From contig CP075495.1 in the NCBI GenBank assembly GCA_021613535.1, positions 1,798,001 to 1,862,000 of the forward strand: a stretch of 64,000 nt of DNA, in the 5' to 3' direction. The notes beneath the pieces were generated by a model that searched no databases, had not been told where the DNA came from, and saw nothing but the letters and a program-made list of their open reading frames with translations. This DNA comes from Adineta vaga. Lineage: Eukaryota; Rotifera. Numbering within the stretch: the stretch's first letter is position 1; each line of letters starts with the position of its first letter. Both the position numbers and the translations under genes were made by a program. This document shows positions 1 to 10,392 of the stretch, in pieces.

Positions 1-293
1 ACATGTTAAATCTTGAAACGAATAACTTTTGTTCAGATAAAATAAGCGTTATGATCATATTATTAACCTTACTAAACAAGAATCTTTGTTAATTGATATC
101 ATCATATTATCATTTTCATTCATACAATTTGCACATTCACAACTACTACATGAACAATCATCATCATTTTCTGTATAGAATGGTAAATAATATTTATTCA
201 TTGAAGAGAAAGAATATTTGATTCGATAGCGAAAAAACAAACGAATCCATAGAAACATTTTTCGATTTTGTTAAATTTTTCATTTTATTGAAA

Positions 294-1118
294 ATGTCTT
301 CTTCTTGTAATTGTGTACCACCATTTTCAAATCAATCGCGTCAACGATATTCAATCGTTTGTCCTCTAATTCGATTGAAGATATTCAATAAACGATCTTA
401 TCGATCTGAAATGTTTCGATTATTTTACGAACGTGGTGATCTTCCATGTGCTATTGAACATATAGCAAAAGGTCAAAAATTAAAATGGTTTATTGATAAT
501 TTAGAAATGTTAAATCTCGATTATTATCTACCAATTTTTACAGATGGATTATGTGAATCTACATATCCGTACAGTTTCATTGCTTTTCAAGGTGAAAATA
601 CTATGATCTATTGACATCTGTAATTGTCTTTTTTTGTTTAAATTATAGGTATTTTAGATTTAATTACACGTGCTTCACATAAGATTGATGATGAAACACT
701 TGCAAAACTGATACGTCCTCTTAAACATGCACTCTATACGCATAATCCAATCATTATTCGTCGTGTTTTACACGTTCTTCAACAATTAGCTCGCGGAAAT
801 GATGGAGCTCTTGGCATTATTTTAGTTTCTAATTTTAATCAACTTTTACCTATTATTAATATTATCAAAGAACGTAATCAATCGAAATATCGTCGTAAAC
901 AAACAGAATGTCATCTAATCGATGATTTTGAAAGAAATACGGAAATTGATCTTGTTCGTTTAATTGATGAAACATTATTAGTACTTGAAGAATTCGGTGG
1001 ACAAGATGCTTTTATTAATATTAAATATTCCATACCTACTTATGAACAACAAATCGATGTTAAACAATTATCGTCAGCGCAAATGAATACAATTGTACAA
1101 CCATTTATGAAATTCTAA
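294..1118 (+). CDS. PACRG: Parkin co-regulated gene protein (PACRG)
   Basis: Two exons, 294-591 and 649-1118, encode 255 residues. PACRG is an inner-junction protein of ciliary doublet microtubules, where it bridges A- and B-tubules. The sequence follows the ParcG helical-repeat fold: FRLFYERGDLPCAIEH near residue 40, then YYLPIFTDGLCE, a long helical middle, and a diagnostic end with FGGQDAFINIKYSIPTYE. The start is the ATG at 294; a TTG lies two codons upstream in frame and is not needed. The protein ends shortly after the conserved PTYE segment. In vertebrates PACRG pairs head-to-head with parkin; no parkin is visible here, although the window ends 293 bases upstream. The stop is only 23 nt from the stop of the convergent fucosyltransferase. 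Confidence 0.93.
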
Positions 1119-1141
1119 TAAAATACAATGTCATTTTTTAT

Positions 1142-2539
1142 TTAACAATCTTCAAGAAAGAAATCATTCAAATTTTGATAATAAATTCGATTGTAATTTG
1201 TATTTAATCGATAACAAAGTTCACAAAAACGATAGTGTTCAATATCTTCTGATCGATAGAGAATTTGATATAATCGACGCCATCGATGATATTCTTCAAA
1301 TAATGTTCGATTACGATCGATTTCAATTAGATGTTCAGCTAAATCAGTTATTGTGAGAAAATCTTCTGCAAAAATAAATGATTTTGGTGGTGCTATTCTT
1401 TCTAAATATTGTTTATCACGTGGCCCAAACACAATCGGAATGATTCCAAACGCTAAAGAACGCCAGAATTTCTCCGTAATATAATCTCGACATGATTGTG
1501 ATTCAAATGCTAAATAAAACTTATTTCTTGTAAGTTCATATGTTTCACATTGAGAATGACGAGAACATGTAGTTGTTGTATTTTGTGAAACACATTTACC
1601 ATGTACACGAATAAATGGATAAGAGGAACGAAATTTTAGATAAAAATTAATGCGAGCTTTGGGTTGACAATTACTTATAAACCAAACTGCATTTGCTTGA
1701 CGTGTTTTAAATTGTTTATCGATATAAGAATTAAATTCTTTCAATCGCAAGAATTTATCACGAAAAAGAGTAATACCATAAGCACCGATATTAGCTTCTG
1801 CACTAAGACGATATGATATCGTCCAATTGAATTGATAGGATAGAGCACGTTTTACAATACCACCAGGCTCATCATGCCAAAATAACCAGATTTGATCGGG
1901 ATTACGTTCTTTTGGTAATTGATCAAAATTAATATCACTATGATGCATTAATAAAACATCTGCACTGTTAGATAAACTTCGATTGCATGTATATCTACAT
2001 ATATATATATATATAAGAGAAAAGAATGCTTTCTGTTTAAGCTTATGATTATAGGGATCAAATCTTTATACCCAGTAAGAAAACTATTTACTTCTCAGAG
2101 AGGATAAATGAATATTTTACCTGCAATTTTGATATGGACATTGTTTTCCAAAAATAGAATCTTGTGTTTGTCCACAAAATTTTGGTTGTTTGAAAACGTT
2201 TGTATATTCAAGAATAATATAATTTGAATGATTATCTTTTTTTCGATTGGAAAATGTATTTTCTAGAATTATTTTTTGATTTTGTTCTATTGCATATTGT
2301 TCTTCCAATTTCTTTAATTTATCTTTTCGTAAAAAGTAATCATTGATCGTCCAATTTGATAAATACCAAGGTGGTGGATAGATATGATTGTCTACGAAAT
2401 TTTCGTAATATTCGATGATATTATCACTTTTCAAATGAATATTCAATAACATAGATGGTACGAACCATGTAAGTAGAATACATAGTAGTAAGAAGATAAG
2501 ATAGATACGTATCCAACGAAGACAATTTCTTCGTGGCAT
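1142..2539 (-). CDS. Alpha-1,3-fucosyltransferase, GT10 family
   Basis: Two exons on the minus strand (2539-2121 and 1994-1142) give 423 residues. It is a Golgi type II membrane enzyme: a short basic cytosolic tail, one membrane segment at about residues 11-31 (IYLIFLLLCILLTWF), a stem, then the catalytic region. The GT10 signature is clear: FYLAFESQSCRDYITEKFW followed by RSLAFGIIPIVFG, the GDP-fucose binding part. The acceptor-side motif IWLFWHDEPGG also fits. It should transfer fucose in alpha-1,3 linkage to GlcNAc-containing glycans, as for the family; acceptor specificity cannot be read. The intron runs from 2120 to 1995 and is longer than its neighbours because of a TA repeat. The 3' end abuts PACRG tail-to-tail. 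Confidence 0.93.
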
Positions 2540-3621
2540 TAAGAGGAGCTTCCTCTTCTTCTTTTTTTTTTGAAGAAATTAAGTCAAGTATTACCAACGC
2601 GTGAGGAGAAAAATGTTGAAGAATAGATGAAAGCAACTTCTCTTTACATTAATGTCGAAAGATAGTGACATTAGAAAAATAATTCTCTCCTCTCTCATTT
2701 TTCTACAACGTTTTCTTTTTTTTGCAGAACATTACATAAATTGCTTACAGCTCATATAGAACAGAACAAACAAGAAACTCAACCTTTTTCTCTAGTGATC
2801 TTGTCGAATAAAGAAATGATTATCTTAGATTTTAGTCTACATTGAAAAATCAGTGCAATTTCTTTACTCATAGAGGATAAATATCATTCAAAACAGAATC
2901 AAATATTTGCACATTAATAATAACCTAGGAGTAAGAAATTTAAAATAATATTTATTTGATTTTTTCCTTCCCGTTATTGCATCCGGATCGTGATTACAAT
3001 TGTAAGCTATTTGCCTTAAAACAGAAACACGCACAAGAAGACAGAAGGTTTATTTGATAATAGTAGTGGCTGATTAATCTAGCAAGAAAAACGTACTTAG
3101 AGACAAAAGATTGATTTCTCTTGAGAAAGACTGTTTGTCATATATTCATCGATTCTTTTTTCCTTTCTCATTTAGTAACTATATGCACTGCAATGAAATT
3201 AACTGCATTTTCTGAAACTCACATATATATATTTTGAAGAAAAACGACTGTAAGTTTTAAGCCAAAGAATTTGGGTCCATTTCTTTCCCATCCATCATAG
3301 ACACAACTCTTCCAAGCAAAACCTCATTAAGTACAGGCTATTATCACAAATAGCCTATGTGAGTTTCATATTTTAGCCCTAAAAGTGTCGTTTCTTTAAA
3401 AACATTCGAGAATATCTCTGATCATATTACTTCGTCATCTTTCTAAAAATTTTATTATGTCCTAAATAGTCAGAAACTACAAAAAAAGAAATGTTGGGTG
3501 TTTTTTATATATTAAAATCAGAAAACGAACAACTCATATTTAAAATGACTACTAATCGAAAGACCATAGACAATCAAACTACGGATTTAAATTTGTTCGA
3601 TATTGAAGTAAATATGATTTG
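2540..3621. other. Intergenic region between fucosyltransferase and 6PGD
   Basis: About 1.1 kb holding the fucosyltransferase upstream region and the 6PGD 3' flank. No coding exon supported. A perfect 7-bp inverted repeat (AGGCTAT / ATAGCCT, 8-nt loop) lies at 3335-3356; its role is unknown. Confidence 0.5.
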
Positions 3622-5879
3622 TTAATGGATATAAGTAGATGCAGTGACATTTCCACCATGTCCTGTCCAATTTGTATGAATATATTCGCCGGGTTTTTCA
3701 AGTAATTCGTAGGTATGTGCACCGAAATAATCGCGTTGAGCCTAAACAAAATAAGAAGTGTGCTTTTCTTTCCTTATAATTTGGCTTGTACAACATCTCG
3801 ATGAATGTTTGATGGCTAAAAAGTTTACGAAGTAATCGAATCTTTCTCAATCTATCGTCATCTCATAATAAATGTGAAAGAAGATAAGACCAACCTGAAT
3901 GAGATTAGCTGGTAAACGTTTTGAACGATAACCATCATAAAATGCTAATGCTAAAACAAAGAAAATCAAATGAATTCAATTCCTAATCAAAATAATTTCA
4001 AGATGAAAAAAACAATGATTACCGGTACTAAGACAAGGTATTGGAATGCCATAGACAGTTGCTGTAGCAATAACTTTTCTCCATCCTTGTTGACATTTGT
4101 TAATTGCATCAGTAAAGAAATTATCCAAAAGAAGATTTTCTAAGGATTCATTTTTTTCATAAGCTAATTTGATATTACCCAAAAATACACTAAAATAATC
4201 ATATGAAATGTTTCATTTTGTTATGCTTTCATTTCAAAATCAAACCTTCGGATAATACAACCACCACGCCACATCAATGCAATTGAACCATAATTTAATT
4301 TCCAATCATATTGTTTAGCTGCTTCACGCATTAACATAAAACCTTGTGCATAGGAGATTATTTTCGATGCATATAAAGCTTGACCAAGATATTCAATGAA
4401 TTGTTTTTTGTCACCATCGAAACTTTGAACATTAGGTCCTTTTAATTGTGTGGATGCACGACTACGTTCATCAATTAATGATGATAAACATCGAGCAAAT
4501 ACCGATTCACCTATTTTGTTAATTTATCAAATAAATTCAATCTGATAAACAATATCACTTACCAATCAATGTTACAGGTACACCGTATTCTAATGCAGCA
4601 ATACCTGTCCATTTACCTGTACCTTTCTAAAGAAAGAATAAATCGATTTATGAAAGAAAAAGAAATAAATAGGAATTGTTTTCATTACTTGACCAGCTGA
4701 ATCACGAATTAAATCTAAAACATGTTTGCCATTTTCTTTGAAGCGTAAAATATCAGCTGTTATTTGAATTAAAAATGAATCCAATGTTCCTTTATTCCAT
4801 TCATCAAATGTCTAAATGAATATAAAATCATAGTAAATAAAAACATCGCATACATTTCAATTTCTCATACTTCAGCTATTTCGTCATTTGACATATTGAG
4901 AATATCTTTCATAATATTATAAATTTCGCAAATAAGTTGCATATCACCATATTCAATACCATTATGTACCATTTTAACAAAATGACCGGAACCTGATGGG
5001 CCAACCTTTTTTTTAAAAATCATTCAAACAAATAGAATTATTCCACAGATAAGTATATTTACTCACCCAATCACAACATGGTTGTCCATCGGCTTTAGCA
5101 GAGATCTTTTGAAATATGGGTTTTATATGTTCCCTGAAAATAAATCATTGACTAAAATAAGGAATTGATTAATCATATTTATGTTACCATGCTTTTTCAC
5201 TTCCACCAGGCATCAATGATGGGCCATGTCGAGCTCCATCTTCACCACCAGAAACACCGGTACCAACATAAAGGAAACCTTTCTTTTCTAGTTCTTCTGC
5301 CCGTCGCTAAAAAAATGAGAAAAATTTCATCATAAAATACGATTTTATTCTAGTCTGATTTTTCGTACGATGGAATCTATATAAAGAGAATTTCCTCCAT
5401 CAATAATAATATCACCTTGTTCAAGTAATGGAATCTATTGAAAAGAAAATTAATGACTATCAAGTTTTCGATTATTTTATTTTTCTCCTTACCAGAGTTT
5501 GAATGAAATCATCAACAGCTTTACCAGCTTGAACCAATAGCATAACTCGACGGGGTTTTTTTAATAATTGAATAAGTTCTTCAACTGAATGTGCACCGAT
5601 TATGTTTGTACCTTTTGCTTCATTGTTTAAGAAATTGTCTACTTTCGATACAGTTCGATTGAAACAAGCTACCTAAAAGAAATCTTCATCTAACATAATA
5701 AACATTATAAAATCGATTATTTACTGTAAAACCCTTATCATTCATATTTAAAATAATATTTTGACCCATAACAGCCAAACCAATCAAGCCAATATCGGCT
5801 CTAAAACAATAGAATTCCATTAAAAAAGAAAATTAATATCTCGATAATTTACGTACTTTTCTTTGTTATTTTCGGTCAT
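3622..5879 (-). CDS. PGD: 6-phosphogluconate dehydrogenase, decarboxylating
   Basis: Thirteen short exons on the minus strand, start ATG at 5879, stop at 3622. The enzyme oxidises and decarboxylates 6-phosphogluconate to ribulose 5-phosphate with NADP, in the cytosolic pentose phosphate pathway. Visible landmarks in order: the Rossmann start [60 protein letters not shown] (substrate-binding Lys and Asn), [13 protein letters not shown], and the C-terminal arm [12 protein letters not shown] with NWTGHG. Exon 1 is tiny: it codes MTENNKEK and is joined across a phase-2 junction. All motifs expected of a full-length enzyme are present and nothing suggests inactivation. Introns are about 45-70 nt except the penultimate and last, which are somewhat longer. 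Confidence 0.96.
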
Positions 5880-6735
5880 GATAAAACGTACGTTGTTGTT
5901 CGAATGGTAGATCTAAAATAAAATGTACTCGTCCGTCGAAAGAAAAAAAACTGCATATCATTGTTGACAGTGCATTTTCCCGCAATGACTCATGTATGTT
6001 ACAGTCCAATGACTTTTCTGTAATAGTATGATAGATATTTAGTGAGGATAACGAATCATATATATATCTTGATCTTAGCAGTTTACGTTTACGATAAAAT
6101 CCATAAGGAAAGTTGTACGAAAGTATTAAACCTCGATCTATTGCATCTTACATTAGATGTCACTAATATCAGTCTTTACAAAATAGAATTAATCAAAAAC
6201 GATCTGTGTAAGGCAATACGTTACATCGTTGACAAATACTGAAATTCGAAATAACATTTCTTTCATCGATTTACTGTATAAAGAAATAGTATAACTTGTA
6301 TTAATAGTCAGATATTTTCATTATGAATTCGTAAGAAGAGAAGTTATTCAAATCATATATATAAGAAACTTCTTTCATTCATCAATTACAGTTCATTTCT
6401 TTTTTTCTTTCATAAGTCTTTTAAGAATATAGAGATTAAAGATTTAAATATATTCATTCATATTTTTATTTCAAGAAGATATTATATAAATAGAAAAAAT
6501 TATTAGCACACAGATAACCGGCAATTTACAAAAGTTTAGAACGTGTGTGAATCACTTCGTCATTTTGTGTATATGAAAACATCCCCATAATCGATGGTTT
6601 GTCCGATGTTAGTCCCGAAATTTTCGTTGGATATTACATATACACATACTAAAGAAGAATAAGATCGACAGATTAATCAAATCAAAATTCGTTATTCAAA
6701 AGTGACTCACTTGTTTACTGTTACCAGTAAACAAT
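5880..6735. other. Intergenic region upstream of 6PGD
   Basis: AT-rich spacer holding the 6PGD 5' flank and the 3' flank of the Gly/Tyr peptide gene. A 66-codon open frame at 6042-6242 on the plus strand begins at GTG and has no recognisable feature, so I do not call it a gene. Confidence 0.5.
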
Positions 6736-7025
6736 TTAACGACCATACCATCCACCGAATCCACCATAGAGACCTCCATAGTATGGCCAGCCGTAACCAT
6801 ATGAATATCTAAATATGTAGAAAATAAAATGTACAAATGTTTGAATATATCAATTCAAACAGAATACATACGGATAACCTAGAAAAGAAAAATAGATGAT
6901 TAAGAAAACTGATAAATATGTGATAAAAATAGCATACCGAAACCACCCCAACCATAGAAAGCTTCTGAGACACCGGCGAGAACGGCGATGACTAAGGCAA
7001 CGAGGAGTAATAATTGAGCAAACAT
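6736..7025 (-). CDS. Small secreted Gly/Tyr-rich peptide precursor
   Basis: Three exons (7025-6938, 6878-6872, 6808-6736) encode 55 residues. The first 22 or so form a textbook signal peptide (MFAQLLLLVALVIAVLAG, then VSEA). The mature part is almost only Gly, Tyr, Trp, Phe and Pro, ending GGFGGWYGR. The middle exon is just 7 nt (GTTATCC on the coding strand) with AG before and GT after. Including it is the only way I found to keep the Gly/Tyr frame through to the stop. The composition resembles nematode YGGW-type neuropeptide-like antimicrobial peptides, and the terminal G-R could be an amidation/processing site; both are inference. A 5' UTR intron is likely between about 7100 and 7039. Function is otherwise unknown. 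Confidence 0.72.
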
Positions 7026-7541
7026 TTTGTTTGAAATCTATTTGAAAAAGAAAGAATTGGTTAAATAAAAGAAGATTTAAATGTTAAATCAGATCACTTA
7101 CTGGATTAGAAGTAGATAAATTGAATTGAGAATGTACGAAGTGATATAAGGAATATGTGAATTTTACGCGCTTTTTATAGGCAGAAAAAGCCTACCTCGA
7201 TGGATAAATCGTGATTACAAAGATGAATACATATGATATCATCTCCCTCGATCGTTTTCTTTCTCCAAAGAAAAGTAAACAAAGAAGATATATCGAATAC
7301 TTATCATCACCATATCATTCAGGTTCTCTGTCTTTCTTTCCTTTTTTTCTATCGAATAATAGGATTGGTGTTATCCAGAGAAAGAATTTCGATGCATCAA
7401 GGTCACTCAAGGACAAATTCAAAGCTTACCTCGCGCAATTAATCTAGCGGAAAACAAAGATTTTTTTTAAAACAAAAAACCCGCTTTTTATCATTAGTAA
7501 TCTCTTTCCTATTGATTTGATAAGATTTTTTTGTTTTATTC
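7026..7541. promoter_or_regulatory. Shared upstream region of two divergent genes
   Basis: The only upstream DNA for the Gly/Tyr peptide (-) and the orphan gene (+). A TATA-like stretch on the minus strand near 7175-7180 (coding strand CTATAAAAAG) sits upstream of the probable 5' UTR exon. Overlapping open frames at 7211-7447 look like chance. Confidence 0.4.
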
Positions 7542-8253
7542 ATGTACAATTATTGTTCTATAAGTAAAAAATCATTAATCCCTATTCGTAAATGGCTTTT
7601 TGAAGCAGGTGATGGTCCATCAACATCTTATCATATTTCCTCTCTCAAACATAATAATCATCATAATAGACAAAACTCGTATTGCAATAAGATTAGTAAA
7701 AGAAAAAAATCTCAATCAATTCCATTGAGAATTATCGATTGGTTTTATGAATTTGTTAAGAATATCTTTACAATTCATGATGAATATTCTCAACAACAAA
7801 CATCTAATAGTGCAATCGTATCGATCATAAAAAGTGATCAATTAACTCCAAAGAGTCTTTCAGTTTTTGGTTCACAAAGAATGCTTATTGACACTACTAA
7901 TGATTCGAATCTGAATCTTATTTATCGATCGAAATCAACACAAACATATTATAATAAACAACAATCAATAGTTTCTCCATTTGATTGTTTTTCGATGCAA
8001 GATAGACGAATATTGCCACTTGCTGTTTTATCATCATCATTACCCTTCGACAATCGTAATTTATATATGATTTGAAATAGCTTTCATATTTTTTACTTTT
8101 ATTTACTAAATAGAATCTCCTGCTGTTTCATTCCATCCTCATTCATCATTATCAACGTATAATCAATCGAATCATTCAATTCAATATAATCCGTCTGACA
8201 TTCTTTTTGCAGAAAATACATGTCAATTAATTAAACAAGCATGGCTATCATAA
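7542..8253 (+). CDS. Hypothetical protein, two exons, no recognised family
   Basis: I do not recognise this protein. Exon 1 starts at the ATG at 7542 and ends at 8055; a 58-nt GT-AG intron follows; exon 2 is 8114-8253. The joined frame is 217 codons. Without splicing, exon 1 would run only seven codons further before a stop, while the second exon keeps an open, Ser/His/Asn-rich frame to TAA, so splicing is favoured. The protein is basic and polar with a Lys/Arg patch (KISKRKKSQS) around residue 55, which could be a nuclear localisation signal, and an amphipathic segment PLRIIDWFYEFVKNIF. There is no signal peptide or membrane segment. It shares an upstream region with the divergent Gly/Tyr peptide gene. 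Confidence 0.55.
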
Positions 8254-8439
8254 AAAATATATACATATTTTAAGCCGTTTATCATTATGTATTTCATATA
8301 GACTTCGTTCAATTCAGAAAAGTATCAAGTCATTAACTTTGACCTTTTGTCCGTAAATATACTTCTTCTCTTTATCCTCCTATACATGCACTGGATATAT
8401 CCAGGTCTGCGCTAAACAAAATAATTATACGAACGAAAC

Positions 8440-8550
8440 GAAATCATAACCTCGAATGTTTCTATTCTTCGTCCAGTCGAACTATACACTATACGGATAA
8501 AATAGAATTCTTTACCAGACCTAATCACCAATCAATTCAGTTAATTTCAA
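8440..8550 (+). repeat. Diverged direct repeat, copy A
   Basis: Aligns by eye with 10098-10208 in the same orientation. Shared blocks include the AATGTTT..TATT segment, TCGAACTAT, a GGATAAAATAGAA-like block, AGACCTAATCACCAATCAAT and TTAAT at the end. Identity by eye is about two thirds with few gaps. Origin unknown. Confidence 0.5.
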
Positions 8551-10097
8551 TATGGAATATGGACCATGATCCACTGATGTATAGGTTGTCGAGATCATTT
8601 ATGATGATGTATCCATCGTTTAAGTTTTGAACGTTCGATTTTTCTTTATTCACTTGCGTCGATTTCATTCTATTCTGTAAAATTTTCCCTTGAATTAAAG
8701 GCTTATCTTTGTGAACAACTCTGTCAGCAGTTGAGCGAAAGTAAATCATTACATTAAATAATTGAATGAAAGATTTTTTTAAAAACAAAATTTATTAAGT
8801 TCAAGAACTATTTGATGTCTACTATCACATGAAAAGTATAGTTCAAATCAATCATATCATTATTTTATACAATCCATGTAGATATAAGGATATAAATATG
8901 AATAGATATGAGAGATTATATAGATAAAAATCTATTTTAGTATAGACTTGTACATTTTGTTTAATGAACATTTAGTGATGAAAAGGCAAAATGAATTTGC
9001 CTTGACCTTTATTACTATTATTATTATTAGAAATAACTAAACAATTGATGAATTTTAAAACAAATACCGGCCAGGGAATATACCAGTCACCGCACTTAAC
9101 ACGTCGTCAAGTAGAAAATCTATTCTGATATTCGAAAATCATCAGTCTTTTTCTTGTTCTCCTCCTGTTATACATATTCGATATCAAGAATTTATCTTTC
9201 ATTTCACTCAGATGTCATATAAATGAACAACATTATGAAAAACAAAATTTTATTTCACAAAAAGTCACGTCTTTCCTTTTTTTTACATTCTCATAATTGG
9301 ATTGACGCATTATCAACAACTTCGGCCATAAATCGTATTTCTTTTCTTTTCTTGATTCATTGACTCTCTATCTGTAATTGACTTTAAAAATGTTTTGTTA
9401 GCCGCTTTACATTTTCTTGCTTGCATTCGTTCATATTTTACGATTATTGCGAACTAAATGTATAGATATTTGATAACATATTTTAGGATAAGATATTTAA
9501 ACATCTATATCTTACATAATTCATTCTTTTTTTGATAGCACCATTCGATGTTTTCGAACTTTCGTTACCAGGACGTAAGCTGTTGTTTTACCGTTAATTT
9601 ATTGTAGAATGCACATTCAGTTTCCACAACTTTCTTTCGTTGTGATAATATGAGCAAAATCTATATTGCCTTTCTTTTAACGACTACGTCTCAGTTGCAC
9701 GTAGTTCATACAATGGTCTATTTGAATTCTTTCTAAATATAAGAGAAGAAAAGGTTACATTTCCGACCCCACTGATTCAGCCTTTTCAGAATTAGAGGTA
9801 TACGAAAGTGTACTTGTACGTGTATATATATCTATTAATAAATACTTATGTTATCTCACTGATACAAAGATCGTCGTAATGATAAAGAAGATAAGAGCGA
9901 TAATATAGAAGTGTAAGTTTCTGCTCAGTATTTGATGCGAGGGTTGAAATCTTGAGAGAGAATGATAAAAATGTTTGATGGAATTAGGTACAAATAAGAT
10001 CGACTTTCTATATTGAATAGAAATCTCTGTTTTATTTATACTCATATATTGAGGGTTATGTGAAAAGAGTCGTCCCTTTTTTCTTTTCATTTTCAAT

Positions 10098-10208
10098 ACG
10101 AAATTATGATCTCAAATGTTTTTATTATTTGTTCAATCGAACTATCAACAACAGATAAGACAGAAATTTTCATCAAACCTATTCACAAATCAATATCACG
10201 TTAATCAT
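10098..10208 (+). repeat. Diverged direct repeat, copy B
   Basis: Partner of 8440-8550, 1.66 kb downstream, same orientation. Matching blocks: AATGTTTTTATTATTTG, TCGAACTAT, AAACCTATTCACAAATCAAT, GTTAAT. It ends just upstream of the SCYL3 3' end. Confidence 0.5.
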
Positions 10209-10392
10209 TCAGAAAAGGTTACTTTTATTAGTACTGCAAGTTGATCTATGTAATGATTTCGAAATATACATGAAATAGAAAAAGAAGAAAAGAAAGAAAA
10301 CATTAAATCTGTAACCACCAGGTTAGAAAGTACGGCATATGATATATCACTGTTTGTATGTGAGACGTAAAAAGATAAGAAGAGATGATGAT

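Larger units (their letters stand above)
8254..10392. other. Gene-poor interval of about 2.1 kb
   Basis: The longest stretch here without a supported gene. Open frames of about 80 codons at 8537-8788 and 9851-10096 (minus) lack homology, splice support or ordinary codon structure. It contains two related copies of a roughly 110-bp sequence, listed separately. Confidence 0.5.

Noticed and set aside
55-258. 67-codon minus-strand frame, 36 bp from the PACRG start
   Set aside because: Cys/Asn/Asp-rich with no family signal and at the window edge. It could be a first exon of a gene further left, but nothing here supports it.
6042-6242. 66-codon plus-strand frame
   Set aside because: Begins at GTG, no homology, in a promoter-like spacer.
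7211-7447. Two overlapping plus-strand frames of about 70-78 codons
   Set aside because: They overlap in different frames, show no features, and lie in the shared upstream region of two better-supported genes.
8537-8788. 83-codon minus-strand frame
   Set aside because: No recognisable domain, no splice partner; lies over a diverged non-coding repeat's flank.
9851-10096. 81-codon minus-strand frame with one hydrophobic end
   Set aside because: A single hydrophobic stretch is common in AT-rich random frames; no other support.
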